From positions 140,323 to 204,322 of the forward strand of contig NZ_BSFE01000006.1 of the NCBI RefSeq assembly GCF_027922185.1: a DNA stretch of 64,000 nt, given 5' to 3'. Below the pieces are notes generated by a model. That model saw only the letters and a list, made by a program, of their open reading frames with translations, made no database searches and had not been told where the DNA came from. The stretch comes from Maricaulis virginensis. GTDB lineage: Bacteria; Pseudomonadota; Alphaproteobacteria; Caulobacterales; Maricaulaceae. Of the stretch, positions 45,157 through 54,140 are shown piece after piece (position 1 is the stretch's first letter; every line of letters begins with the position of its first letter). The translations under genes and the position numbers were made by a program.

Positions 45157-45999
45157 ATGACCGTTCCGCCATCCACACGCTTCGAAACTTGTTTCCACAT
45201 CCATATGGTGTCGGATTCAACCGGCGAGACATTGATGGAGGTCATGCGCGCCTCGGTCGCGCAGTTCGAAGGCACGCATCCGCTGGAGCATCTCTACGCC
45301 CTGGTGCGCTCGTCGCGGCAGATGGAACGCGTGTTCGAGGAGGTCGAGGCCTATCCCGGCGTCGTGATGTACACCATCGTCAATGCCGATCTGCGCCGGG
45401 AGCTGGAAACGCGTTGCGCCGAACTCGGCGTGCCCGCCATTGCCGTGCTCGATCCGATGCTTGCCACGCTGAGCACCTATCTTGGCCGGCCGGTCGCCAG
45501 CCGCGCCGGAGCCCAGCGCTCCCTGGACGCCGAATATTTCCGCCGCATCGACGCGCTCAACTATACGATGGCGCATGATGACGGCCAGGGCGATGACTAT
45601 GAAGCGGCCGATATCGTGCTGCTGGGCGTCAGCCGTACCTCGAAGACGCCGACCAGCGTCTATCTCGCCCATCGTGGCTATCGCGCGGCGAATATCCCGC
45701 TGGTCAAGGACGTGCCCCTGCCCGAGGCGATCTTCAAACTGCGCAATCCGCTGGTTGTCGGCCTGACTGCCTCGCCTGAGCGTATCGTGCAGATCCGCCG
45801 CAACCGCCTGCTGAGCCTGAACGAGGATCGCGATACCGACTATATCGACGACTTCGCGGTGCGCGACGAAATCCTTTATGCCAAGCGGCTCTACGCCAAG
45901 CACAAATGGCCGACCATCGATGTCACCCGTCGCTCGATCGAGGAAACGGCCGCCAAGATCATCAATCTCGTCAACGAAAAGCGCGCAGCCAAATCATGA
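45157..45999 (+). CDS. Pyruvate,phosphate dikinase regulatory protein (DUF299/PPSR)
   Basis: A 280-residue bifunctional kinase/phosphorylase of PPDK or PEP synthase. The P-loop is LLGVSRTSKTPTSVYLAHRG (about residue 153). The N-terminal FHIHMVSDSTGET and the C-terminal KLRNPLVVGLTASPERIVQIR are family signatures. It is the first gene right of the origin, as in Caulobacter. It overlaps maf by 4 bp (ATGA). Confidence 0.94.
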   Translation: MTVPPSTRFETCFHIHMVSDSTGETLMEVMRASVAQFEGTHPLEHLYALVRSSRQMERVFEEVEAYPGVVMYTIVNADLRRELETRCAELGVPAIAVLDPMLATLSTYLGRPVASRAGAQRSLDAEYFRRIDALNYTMAHDDGQGDDYEAADIVLLGVSRTSKTPTSVYLAHRGYRAANIPLVKDVPLPEAIFKLRNPLVVGLTASPERIVQIRRNRLLSLNEDRDTDYIDDFAVRDEILYAKRLYAKHKWPTIDVTRRSIEETAAKIINLVNEKRAAKS

Positions 46000-46586
46000 C
46001 CGAATTCGTCCTCGCTTCCGGCAGCCAGATCCGCCGCCAGATCCTCGACAATGCGGGGATCGACTTCACGGTCGAAAAGCCCGATGTCGACGAGAGCGTG
46101 ATCAAGGACCGGCGCAGCGATCTCTCGCCGGCCGGGATGGCGCTGGTGCTGGGCAAGGCCAAGGCGGAAGCCGTGTCGCGCGGCCGGCCGCGCGCCCTGG
46201 TATTGGGTGCCGACCAGACGATGGAACTGGACGGCGCACTCCTCGACAAACTGCCGGACGCCAGCCTCGCCCGCGATCGTCTGATGGCGATGCGCGGCCG
46301 GTCGCACCAGCTGCATTCCGGCCTGGCGCTTTATCGGGACGGTGAATGCGTCTGGCAGCACCAACAATCTTCCACGCTGCATGTGCGCGCCTTTTCCGAC
46401 GCCTTTCTTGACGATTATCTCGAGCGGGCCGGTTTTGCGCTCACGGCCAGCGTCGGCGCCTATGCGTTCGAGGGTCTGGGAGCGCAATTGTTCGAGAAGA
46501 TCGAGGGCGACTACTACGCCATTCTCGGTCTGCCGCTCCTGCCGCTGCTGGACGCGCTGCGCGAATTCGACGTGATCCCGGCATGA
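45996..46586 (+). CDS. maf: Maf-like nucleotide pyrophosphatase
   Basis: A 196-residue Maf protein that hydrolyses non-canonical or dTTP/UTP nucleotides. It begins FVLASGSQIRRQIL and has the catalytic motif LGADQTMELDG. Further words are SRGRPRALV and SVGAYAFEGLGAQLFEKIEGDYYAI (range about 150-175). It is coupled to PPSR and to aroE through ATGA overlaps. This is the conserved origin-right operon. Confidence 0.94.
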   Translation: MTEFVLASGSQIRRQILDNAGIDFTVEKPDVDESVIKDRRSDLSPAGMALVLGKAKAEAVSRGRPRALVLGADQTMELDGALLDKLPDASLARDRLMAMRGRSHQLHSGLALYRDGECVWQHQQSSTLHVRAFSDAFLDDYLERAGFALTASVGAYAFEGLGAQLFEKIEGDYYAILGLPLLPLLDALREFDVIPA

Positions 46587-47434
46587 CGGACGGGCTGACA
46601 GGCCGGGCGGTCTTCGCCGGTGTGGCAGGCGATCCGGTCGCGCACTCCCTGTCGCCCAGGCTGATGGGGCACTGGATCCGCATGCTCGGCCTGGATGCGG
46701 CCTATCTGCCATTCGCTGTACCGCCTTCGGGCTTCGAGGCCTTTGTGCGCGGGCTGGCCCGCACCCAGGCAAGCGGTCTTAATGTCACCCTGCCGCACAA
46801 GGAAGCTGCCCTTGCCCTGGCCGACCGGGCGACACCGGCCGCCAAGGCCGTCGGTGCCGCCAACCTCCTGACATTTCATCCTGACGGCATTCTGGCCGAC
46901 AACAGCGATGCAGCGGGCTTTCTTGCGGCGCTCGAACCCGCCGAACCCGATTATGCCAGCTCGACGGCTCTTGTACTCGGCGCGGGCGGTGCGGCGCGGG
47001 CGCTGGTTCACGCGCTGGTGACATCGGGTGTCAAGAACCTGCTCATTTCCAACCGGACTGCCGACCGGGCCCGGGCGCTGGCGGCTGAACTTGCCCCCGA
47101 TGCCGGCATTGTCCCTTGGGAAGACCGCGATGCAGCACTGGCCGAGGCTGATATCGTCGTCAACGCGACGGCGCTTGGCCTGAAGGGCGAGAACGACCTC
47201 GTCATGGACTGGGCAAAAGCGCGGTCCGGCGCGATCGTGTTCGACAGCGTCTATACGCCGCTCGTCACGGGTTTTCTCGCCGGGGCGAGGCAGGCCGGGC
47301 TTAATACCATCGACGGGCTGGACATGCTGATCGGCCAGGCACGGCCCAGCTTCCGGGCTTTCTTCGGTCATGATGCGCCGGCCGATCCGCCGGTTCGTCC
47401 GGTCCTGCTCGAAGCGCTGGGAGCCCGCCCGTGA
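46583..47434 (+). CDS. aroE: Shikimate dehydrogenase
   Basis: A 283-residue NADP enzyme of aromatic amino-acid synthesis. The shikimate-binding HSLSPRLMG and the catalytic Lys in NVTLPHKEAAL are present, as is NSDAAGFL and the nucleotide motif VLGAGGAARAL. It overlaps maf and coaE by 4 bp each. Confidence 0.96.
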   Translation: MTDGLTGRAVFAGVAGDPVAHSLSPRLMGHWIRMLGLDAAYLPFAVPPSGFEAFVRGLARTQASGLNVTLPHKEAALALADRATPAAKAVGAANLLTFHPDGILADNSDAAGFLAALEPAEPDYASSTALVLGAGGAARALVHALVTSGVKNLLISNRTADRARALAAELAPDAGIVPWEDRDAALAEADIVVNATALGLKGENDLVMDWAKARSGAIVFDSVYTPLVTGFLAGARQAGLNTIDGLDMLIGQARPSFRAFFGHDAPADPPVRPVLLEALGARP

Positions 47435-48024
47435 AAATCATCGGTCTGACAGGCTCCATCGGCATGGGAAAATCGGCGACGGCGAGGCTTTTCCGCGAGG
47501 CCGGCATCCCGGTCTTCGACTCCGATGCCTGCGTGCATGCGCTCTACGACGCCGGCGGCGCGGCGGTCGGACCGGTCGAAGCCGCCTTTCCCGGCTCGCT
47601 TTCCGAAGACGGCTCGATCGACCGAGCGCGGCTTTCCAGACAGTTGAATGACGACCCGGACGGCTTTGCCCGTCTTGAGGCTATTGTGCACCCGCTGGTC
47701 GCAGAGGCCCGGCAGCATTTTCTCGACGCAGCGAGAAACGATGGCGCCGATATCGTCATCCTCGATGTGCCGTTGCTGTTCGAGACCGGCGGTCATGAAC
47801 ATGTCGATGCGGTGATTGCCGTGCATGCACCGCACGATGTCCGCCGCGAGCGTGTGCTGCAGCGGCCCGGCATGACGGAAGACAAGCTGGCCGCCATAAT
47901 CGCGCGCCAGACACCTGATTCGGTGAAGCTGGAAAAAGCGGATTATATCGTTGAAACATCGGGCGGTTTTGACGATGCGCGTCAGCAGGTTGGCAAGATC
48001 ATTGCCGCGCTGCGCGCGAGCTAG
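47431..48024 (+). CDS. coaE: Dephospho-CoA kinase
   Basis: A 197-residue kinase for the last CoA step. The P-loop GLTGSIGMGKSATA is at residues 5-18, followed by DSDACVHALYD and the C-terminal ADYIVETSGGFD. It begins with GTG at 47431, overlapping the aroE stop as GTGA. Length is normal. Confidence 0.95.
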   Translation: MKIIGLTGSIGMGKSATARLFREAGIPVFDSDACVHALYDAGGAAVGPVEAAFPGSLSEDGSIDRARLSRQLNDDPDGFARLEAIVHPLVAEARQHFLDAARNDGADIVILDVPLLFETGGHEHVDAVIAVHAPHDVRRERVLQRPGMTEDKLAAIIARQTPDSVKLEKADYIVETSGGFDDARQQVGKIIAALRAS

Positions 48025-48078
48025 ACATTCCGGCCGGCGGGCAAGCGGCCGACAAGCCAGAGAGGTCCAGGGGCGGAC

Positions 48079-48771
48079 ATGCGGGAAATCGTCTTCGATA
48101 CGGAAACCACGGGTCTCGATCCCAATACCGGCGACCGGGTGACCGAGCTGGGCTGCGTCGAGGTGATCGACTGCATTCCGACCGGCAAGACCTTTCACAC
48201 CTACGTCAATCCGCAGCGCTCCATCCCCAAGGAAGTGATCGAGATTACCGGCCTGACCGCGGAATTCCTCGCCGACAAGCCGCTGTTCGAGGAGATCGCC
48301 GAGGACTTTCTGGCCTTTGTCGGCGACGCCGTCCTGGTCGCACACAATGCGCCCTTCGACCGCGGCTTCATCAATATGGAGCTCGCGCGGCTCGGCCACC
48401 CGATCTATCTGGAAGACCGGTTCAAGGACACGGCCCGGATCGCCCGCGCCAAGTTTCCCGGCTCCTATGTGTCGCTCGATGCGCTGTGCAAGCGGTTCGA
48501 CATCTCGCTCGACACGCGTGACAAGCACGGCGCGCTGATCGACGCCCTGCTGCTGGCGGAAGTCTATCTGGAACTGACCGGCGGTCGCACCCGGGCACTC
48601 GACCTGTCCGGCCGGCATGCCTCAGCGGATGGCAAGGTGACGTTTCCCGCGCGTGCGCCGCGGCCGCAGCCGCTGGTCTCGCGTGTGTCCGACGCAGAGC
48701 GCGCCGCCCATGCCGCCTTTATCGACGAGCTGGGCGACGACGCGCTCTGGAAACGTCTGTCGAACGTCTAG
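48079..48771 (+). CDS. dnaQ: DNA polymerase III epsilon subunit
   Basis: A 230-residue proofreading exonuclease. Exo I FDTETTGLDP (Asp7, Glu9), Exo II LVAHNAPFDRGF and Exo III DTRDKHGALIDALL are all present. A C-terminal tail contacts the polymerase. It lies 54 bp after coaE and faces the secB gene, whose stop is 10 bp away. Confidence 0.96.
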   Translation: MREIVFDTETTGLDPNTGDRVTELGCVEVIDCIPTGKTFHTYVNPQRSIPKEVIEITGLTAEFLADKPLFEEIAEDFLAFVGDAVLVAHNAPFDRGFINMELARLGHPIYLEDRFKDTARIARAKFPGSYVSLDALCKRFDISLDTRDKHGALIDALLLAEVYLELTGGRTRALDLSGRHASADGKVTFPARAPRPQPLVSRVSDAERAAHAAFIDELGDDALWKRLSNV

Positions 48772-48780
48772 CGGCTTGCG

Positions 48781-49314
48781 TCAGTTCGACGCGGCCGGAT
48801 CGCCATTGCCGTTGGTGTCGGCGCCCGGAACGGCGGCGGCACGCTTGGCCAGCTGCTGGCGGTAGAGGCTGGCGAAATCCACCGGATCCAGCATCAGCGG
48901 CGGGAAATTACCGTCGCGCGTGGTGTCGGCGAGGATGCGGCGCGCATAGGGGAAGATCATGCGCGGGCATTCGATCAGCAGGAAGGGCTCGCGTTCGGTG
49001 TCCGGGATGTTGGCCAGCTGGAACAGGCCACCATAGGACAGTTCCGCGATGAAGACGACGCTGTCTTCGCCGGCTTCGGTCTTGCGGCTGGCGCGCGCAT
49101 TGATCACCAGGAGAACTTCAAACGTATCGTCGCCGACACCGCGGGCGCGCACGTCGATCGACAGATCGATACCGGGGGCCGGCTGGCCCGGACGCAGCGT
49201 GTCCGGCGCGCCGGGATTTTCGAAGGAGAGGTCCTTCACATACTGCGCCAGCACGCGGAGCTGCGGCTGGGCGGGCGTCTGGTTATCGGTCGGCGTTGAC
49301 GGTGCGTCGGTCAT
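48781..49314 (-). CDS. secB: Protein-export chaperone SecB
   Basis: A 177-residue tetrameric chaperone. It shows YVKDLSFENPGAP, the central LSIDVRARGVGDDTFEVLLVINARA and the C-terminal PLMLDPVDFASLYRQQLAKRA, with LIECPRMIFPYARRILAD. It holds exported proteins unfolded for SecA. The ATG at 49314 starts a 15-residue Pro/Thr-rich head. It faces the tim44-like gene. Confidence 0.95.
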   Translation of the reverse strand: MTDAPSTPTDNQTPAQPQLRVLAQYVKDLSFENPGAPDTLRPGQPAPGIDLSIDVRARGVGDDTFEVLLVINARASRKTEAGEDSVVFIAELSYGGLFQLANIPDTEREPFLLIECPRMIFPYARRILADTTRDGNFPPLMLDPVDFASLYRQQLAKRAAAVPGADTNGNGDPAASN

Positions 49315-49516
49315 GTAAGTCCCCGGATGAGCCCCGGTTCGGGCAAGGTGAATGTCGGACCCCTCGAAAGGGCCGCACTGAAACAAGGCGGGCCCGTTAA
49401 CATGCGGGCCTGCCTGCGGCAAGCTGGCAGCACCACAGCGCAGAGGCTGACGTGACCGCCAATCCGGCCTATATCTAGGGACTGGACCTGTTGCTTGCCC
49501 TGTCTGGCGGACCTTG

Positions 49517-50146
49517 ATGATCGAACTTCTCTCGACCCTTATCTTCGGTGCCATCGCCGTTTTCTTCGCCATCCGCCTGTATTCCGTGCTCGGACGGCGC
49601 GAAGGCCATATGGAAGCGCCCGCCCCCCGGGATGTCGAAACCCGCAAGGACCTCGCGCCGGAAAACGCCGCGCATCTGCGGCCGGCCTTCGAGGGACCGG
49701 CCGCTGCGGGTCTGGAAGCCATTGCCGCTGCCGATACCGGCTTCGACCCGGCCCGCTTCCTCGAAGGGGCCCGCGCCGCCTATGAAATGATCGTCGAGGC
49801 CTTTGCCCGCGGCGATCGCGAAACCCTCAAACCGCTGCTCGCGCCGACCGTCTATGAACGCTATGAGGCCGCCATTGCCAGGCGCGAGACCAGGGGCGAG
49901 ACCGTGCGCACGGAGATCGAGCGGATCCGCTCGGCCGAGATCACCGAGGCGGATCACGCCGATCATGTCGCGACGATCAAGGTGCATTTCGATGCCGAGA
50001 TCGCGACCGAGACCCTGGATGCCAATGGCAAGTCCGTCGCCGGCGACTTCAATCGCCTCTCGACGGTGCATGAGGACTGGGTCTTCCAGCGCCGCACGGA
50101 CGACAGCAATCCGAACTGGGTGCTGACCCGTGTCGCCTCGGCTTAG
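49517..50146 (+). CDS. Tim44/TimA family protein
   Basis: A 209-residue protein with an N-terminal membrane anchor (IELLSTLIFGAIAVFFAIRLY, residues 2-22) and a Tim44-like domain (about 70-205: FLEGARAAYEMIVEAFARGD, then LDANGKSVAGDFNRLSTVHEDWVFQR). Bacterial TimA is an inner-membrane relative of mitochondrial Tim44. The ATG at 49517 follows GGACCTTG. It overlaps mltA by 17 bp; the tim44-mltA-smr order is conserved. Confidence 0.93.
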   Translation: MIELLSTLIFGAIAVFFAIRLYSVLGRREGHMEAPAPRDVETRKDLAPENAAHLRPAFEGPAAAGLEAIAAADTGFDPARFLEGARAAYEMIVEAFARGDRETLKPLLAPTVYERYEAAIARRETRGETVRTEIERIRSAEITEADHADHVATIKVHFDAEIATETLDANGKSVAGDFNRLSTVHEDWVFQRRTDDSNPNWVLTRVASA

Positions 50147-51383
50147 AGGCCGGCGCGCACCCTGGACGGTCGCGGCCGGTTGTCTGCTGCTGATTGCCTG
50201 CCAGCCGGAGCCTGAACCCGCGCCGCAGCCGGAAGAACCACCGGCACCCGTCCCCGATACGCTCGACTTCCTGCCCGCCAGCTGGGATGCACTGCCCGGC
50301 TGGGCGGAGGCCGATCTCGCCGATGCGCAATCAGCTTTCCTGCGCAGCTGCGAACGCCTGCGGGTGCGCGACGGGGCTGTGCCGCTGAGCGAACGGGCCG
50401 CCTGGGCCGGAACGGTCGCCGACTGGCGCGAGGCCTGTACCCAGCTCGATGCGGTGGAATCAGGCACGGCGCCGTTGCAGCCGGTCTTCGAGGCGGTGTT
50501 CACACCGGTCCGTGTCGTCGCTGCCGATCCGGAAAGCGGTGCCCAGGCGCAAACCGGTTTGATGACAGGCTATTACGAACCCTTCGTCCATGTCCGTCCG
50601 GAGCCGGGAGACGGTTTCACCCAGCCCCTGCGCCGCCGTCCCGACGATCTTGTCACCGTCGATCTGGGCCGCTTCGATCCGGCCCTGGCCGGGCGCCGGA
50701 TCGTCGGCGAGGTGCGTGGCGGCGAGCTGGTGCTCTACAAGGATCGCGGCGAGATCGAGCGCCAGGATGCCGGCGAGGTCTTCGCCTGGGGCCGTCCGGC
50801 CGATGTCTTCTTCCTGCAGATCCAGGGCTCCGGCCGGCTGGTCTGGCCCGACGGGCATCAGGAGCGTGCCGCCTTTGCCGCCCATAACGGCCTGCCCTAC
50901 CGCTCGATCGGCCGCGAACTGATCGAGCGGGGCGAGCTGGAGGCGCATGCGGCGTCCAAGGCCGGCATCGAGGCCTGGCTGGCGGAGAACGGTCCGCAGG
51001 CCACGGCCGAGCTCTTCTCGGTCAATCCGCGCTATGTCTTCTTCCAGACCCAGATGCTGGACGATCCCGCGACCGGTCCGTCCGGTTCGGCCGGCGTGCC
51101 GCTGACGCCGATGGCCTCGATCGCGGTCGACCCGTCCCGGCATGCCTATGGCGTGCCGGTCTGGCTGAGTGCCGACCTGCCCGAGCTGGGTCCCTGGTCC
51201 GGCCTGGTCGTGACCCAGGATACCGGCGGGGCGATCACCGGTCCGTTGCGGGTGGATTTTTTCTGGGGCTGGGGCGAGGCGGCAGAGCGCCGGGCCGGCT
51301 CGACGCGGGCGCAGGCGGAATGGGTGATGCTGTTGCCGCACACAGTGGTTGCACGCCTGTTCGCCGACCGCCAGCCCGCGTGA
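50130..51383 (+). CDS. mltA: Membrane-bound lytic murein transglycosylase A
   Basis: A 417-residue lipoprotein. The lipobox is LLIACQP (Cys at about residue 25). The MltA domain shows QTGLMTGYYEPFVHV and LLVTQDTGGAITG-like VVTQDTGGAITGPLRVDFFWGWGE, which holds the catalytic Asp. It cuts peptidoglycan. The gene starts with GTG and overlaps tim44. Confidence 0.93.
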   Translation: MSPRLRGRRAPWTVAAGCLLLIACQPEPEPAPQPEEPPAPVPDTLDFLPASWDALPGWAEADLADAQSAFLRSCERLRVRDGAVPLSERAAWAGTVADWREACTQLDAVESGTAPLQPVFEAVFTPVRVVAADPESGAQAQTGLMTGYYEPFVHVRPEPGDGFTQPLRRRPDDLVTVDLGRFDPALAGRRIVGEVRGGELVLYKDRGEIERQDAGEVFAWGRPADVFFLQIQGSGRLVWPDGHQERAAFAAHNGLPYRSIGRELIERGELEAHAASKAGIEAWLAENGPQATAELFSVNPRYVFFQTQMLDDPATGPSGSAGVPLTPMASIAVDPSRHAYGVPVWLSADLPELGPWSGLVVTQDTGGAITGPLRVDFFWGWGEAAERRAGSTRAQAEWVMLLPHTVVARLFADRQPA

Positions 51384-51389
51384 TCGCCG

Positions 51390-51992
51390 ATGAAGGGCAA
51401 GCGGACAATACGGCCCGAGGAGCGTGCGCTCTGGCGGAAGGTGGCCCGTTCGGTGACCCCGCTCGATGATGCCAAGAAGCAGTCACTTGAGCATGACGAA
51501 GAGCCCGCATTGGTGCCCCCTTCGCGTAACATTGATGACCCATCCGGTGACGTTTCCGCCCGCAAGCCGGACAGGCCGCTGCCGCAGCGTCATGCCTATC
51601 GCGATCCTGCGACCCATCACCCGCCGGTGCCGCATGACCGCTCGACGGAAAAACGCGTGCGCCGGGGGCGGGTGGAGATCGATGCCCGGCTCGACCTGCA
51701 CGGCCTGACCCAGGACCAGGCGCTGTCCTCGCTGCGCCATTTTATCACGATGGCCCACACGGGGGGATATCGCACCGTGCTGGTGATCACCGGCAAGGGG
51801 CTGAAGACCCGCGAGCGCGATGCCGAGCCCTGGGATTATGTCGAGGAACCCGGCGTCCTGCGCCGCAAACTGCCGGAATGGCTGGGCAGTCCGGAATTCC
51901 GTCAGCAGGTGTCAGGAATAGCGCCCGCCCACATCCGTCATGGCGGCGGCGGCGCCTTCTATGTGACGCTGCGGGTGAAGCCTAGAGAATAA
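51390..51992 (+). CDS. Smr-domain protein
   Basis: A 200-residue protein. The first 90 residues are charged and likely disordered. The Smr domain is at about 90-195: DARLDLHGLTQDQALSSL, then VLVITGKG and the final HGGGGAFYVTLR. Smr proteins are endonucleases. It lies 7 bp after mltA. Its end overlaps hslU by 11 bp in the opposite sense. Confidence 0.9.
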   Translation: MKGKRTIRPEERALWRKVARSVTPLDDAKKQSLEHDEEPALVPPSRNIDDPSGDVSARKPDRPLPQRHAYRDPATHHPPVPHDRSTEKRVRRGRVEIDARLDLHGLTQDQALSSLRHFITMAHTGGYRTVLVITGKGLKTRERDAEPWDYVEEPGVLRRKLPEWLGSPEFRQQVSGIAPAHIRHGGGGAFYVTLRVKPRE

Positions 51993-53289
51993 ACTTCGAC
52001 AGATCGGCATTCCTGGCGAGTTCGCCGACATGTTTGGCGACATAGGCCTCGTCGATCGTGACCGTCTCGCCCGAGCGGTCGGAGGCGGTGAAGGAGACCT
52101 CCTCCACCAGTTTTTCCATCACGGTCTGCAGCCGCCGTGCGCCGATATTCTCGACGGTGGAATTGACGTCGGCGGCCAGCTTGGCCAGCGCTTTCACGGC
52201 GTCTTCGGTGAAGTCCAGCGTCACGCCTTCCGTACCCATCAGCGCGGTGTACTGCTTGATCAGATTGGCTTCCGGCTCGGTCAGGATGCGGATGAAGTCG
52301 GCCTCGGTGAGCGCGGTCAGCTCGACCCGGATCGGCAGGCGGCCCTGCAATTCGGGCAGCATGTCCGAGGGTTTGGCGACGTGGAAGGCGCCCGAGGCGA
52401 TGAACAGGATATGGTCGGTCTTGATGGCCCCGTGCTTGGTGGCCACCGTCGTGCCCTCGATCAGGGGCAGAAGATCGCGCTGCACACCCTCGCGGGAGAC
52501 ATCGCCGCCGCGGGCGTCCGAGCGCGCGGCGATCTTGTCGATCTCGTCGAGGAAGACGATGCCGTCATTCTCGGCCAGCCTGATCGCCTCGGCGGTGATC
52601 TGGGCGTCGTCGAGCAGATTGTCGGCCTCTTCCTCGATCAGCGGCGCATAGGCATCCTTCACCTTCATGCGCACGGTCCTGGTCTTCTTCGGGAAGCCCT
52701 TGCCGAACAATTCGCCCAGATTGAGCACGCCGGCCCCGCCCGAGGGCATGCCCGGAATGTCCAGCATCTGCATGGGCGAAGACGTTTCGGACAGCTGGAT
52801 CTCGACATCCTTGTCGTCCAGCTCGCCGGCGCGCAGGCGCTTGCGGAAACTGTCCTTGGTGCTCTCCGACGCGCCCGGCCCGACCAGCGCCTCGAGCACG
52901 CGGTTCTCGGCAGCCGTATGAGCGCGCGCCTTCACTTCCTCGCGCTTTTTCTCGCGCACCAGGGAAATGGCGATCTCGACCAGGTCGCGGGCGATCTGGT
53001 CGACATCGCGGCCGACATAGCCGACCTCGGTGAACTTGGTCGCTTCCACCTTGATGAAGGGCGCCCCGGCCAGCTTGGCCAGGCGGCGGGAGATCTCGGT
53101 CTTGCCGACACCGGTCGGCCCGATCATCAGGATATTCTTCGGCGTGACTTCCTCGGCGAGTGTCTCGTCGAGCTGCCGCCGCCGCCAGCGATTGCGCAGG
53201 GCGATGGCCACGGCCTTCTTCGCGTCGGACTGGCCGACGATGTGGCGGTCGAGTTCGGAGACAATTTCGCGTGGAGAAAAATCGGTCAT
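51982..53289 (-). CDS. hslU: ATP-dependent protease ATPase subunit HslU
   Basis: A 435-residue AAA+ unfoldase. Walker A is GPTGVGKTEISR (about residue 57), Walker B is FLDEIDKIA, the pore loop includes GYVGRDVD and the C-terminal ADLSKFIL docks in HslV. It should act with HslV, but hslV lies 10 kb away on the other strand. Normally hslV directly precedes hslU. Its own promoter must lie in the 81 bp before the VOC gene. Confidence 0.97.
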   Translation of the reverse strand: MTDFSPREIVSELDRHIVGQSDAKKAVAIALRNRWRRRQLDETLAEEVTPKNILMIGPTGVGKTEISRRLAKLAGAPFIKVEATKFTEVGYVGRDVDQIARDLVEIAISLVREKKREEVKARAHTAAENRVLEALVGPGASESTKDSFRKRLRAGELDDKDVEIQLSETSSPMQMLDIPGMPSGGAGVLNLGELFGKGFPKKTRTVRMKVKDAYAPLIEEEADNLLDDAQITAEAIRLAENDGIVFLDEIDKIAARSDARGGDVSREGVQRDLLPLIEGTTVATKHGAIKTDHILFIASGAFHVAKPSDMLPELQGRLPIRVELTALTEADFIRILTEPEANLIKQYTALMGTEGVTLDFTEDAVKALAKLAADVNSTVENIGARRLQTVMEKLVEEVSFTASDRSGETVTIDEAYVAKHVGELARNADLSKFIL

Positions 53290-53370
53290 CGAGAGCTTTG
53301 CGTTGCCTGCTGGTCAGCATGATGTAATCAGGGCTATGGCCTGAAACCAGTCCCGAAAGGCAGAACGCCC

Positions 53371-53790
53371 ATGAGCCGTCCCCGTTTCCACCTGGCTTTT
53401 CCCGTCAACGATATTGCCGAAGCGCGCCGTTTCTATGGCGGTCTGCTCGGGTGTCCGGAAGGCCGTTCGGCCGAGAACTGGGTCGATTTCGACCTCTACG
53501 GCCACCAGATCGTCGCCCATTATGCGCCGGACGAATGCACGCCGCCGCCCACCGGCGCGGTCGATGGCCACCAGGTGCCCTGCCGCCATTTCGGTCTTCT
53601 GCTGGACTGGTCCGACTGGGAAAGCCTGGCGGAAAAATTCCGCGATGCCGGCTTCGAATTCGTCATCGAGCCCTATGTCCGCTTCGAGGGCCAACCGGGC
53701 GAACAGGGCACATTCTTCGTCCGCGACCCGGCCGGAAACCATCTGGAATTCAAGACCTTCCGCAACGACGACCAGATTTTCGCGGCGTAA
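53371..53790 (+). CDS. VOC/glyoxalase family protein
   Basis: A 139-residue single VOC fold. The metal-binding-like residues are His in RFHLAFPVND, His in CRHFGLLLD and Glu in HLEFKTF. It resembles a small glyoxalase or dioxygenase subunit family. It diverges from hslU. A repeat follows it. Confidence 0.9.
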   Translation: MSRPRFHLAFPVNDIAEARRFYGGLLGCPEGRSAENWVDFDLYGHQIVAHYAPDECTPPPTGAVDGHQVPCRHFGLLLDWSDWESLAEKFRDAGFEFVIEPYVRFEGQPGEQGTFFVRDPAGNHLEFKTFRNDDQIFAA

Positions 53791-53803
53791 GGCCCGTTCT
53801 TCT

Positions 53804-53989
53804 TGTCATCCCGGTCGCATGGCCTGCGGAGGCAGGCCGGAGGGCCGGGACCCATACGCTCGTTGTGCCGCGTAGCAGGCGCGAAGTCCGTGGCAGCGGG
53901 ATGGTCATCGGGATTATGGGTCCCGGACTTGCGCCCCGCCTGCGCGGGGCAGAAGCCTGCGCCCGCGTATGCGGGTGGCCGGGATGACA
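53804..53989. repeat. REP-like intergenic repeat, copy 2
   Basis: Starts TGTCATCCCGG, ends GGGATGACA, and holds the words GGGACCCATACGC and GGGTCCCGGACTTGCG as in copy 1. It lies between the VOC gene and the serine hydrolase gene. Confidence 0.75.
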
Positions 53990-54028
53990 CCGGAAAGGTG
54001 TGACGCATCAAGCGCTGCAGCAAACACG

Positions 54029-54140
54029 CTTTTCCCCGGACCCCTTTCCGGGGCCCGGCCCATGAAGGCAACTGCGCTCAGTTCGTCAGCCATCACAGGC
54101 CCCGGCACAAGGCCGGGGGAAGTGTGTTTGGGGTGAAGGG
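54029..54140. repeat. Second repeat family, copy 1, left of the serine hydrolase gene
   Basis: About 110 bp with CTTTTCCCCGGACC at the start and AGGCCCCGGCACAAGGCCGG near the end. A direct copy lies at 55337-55450, on the other side of the serine hydrolase gene. The 53791-54140 stretch holds these two repeats and no gene. Confidence 0.7.
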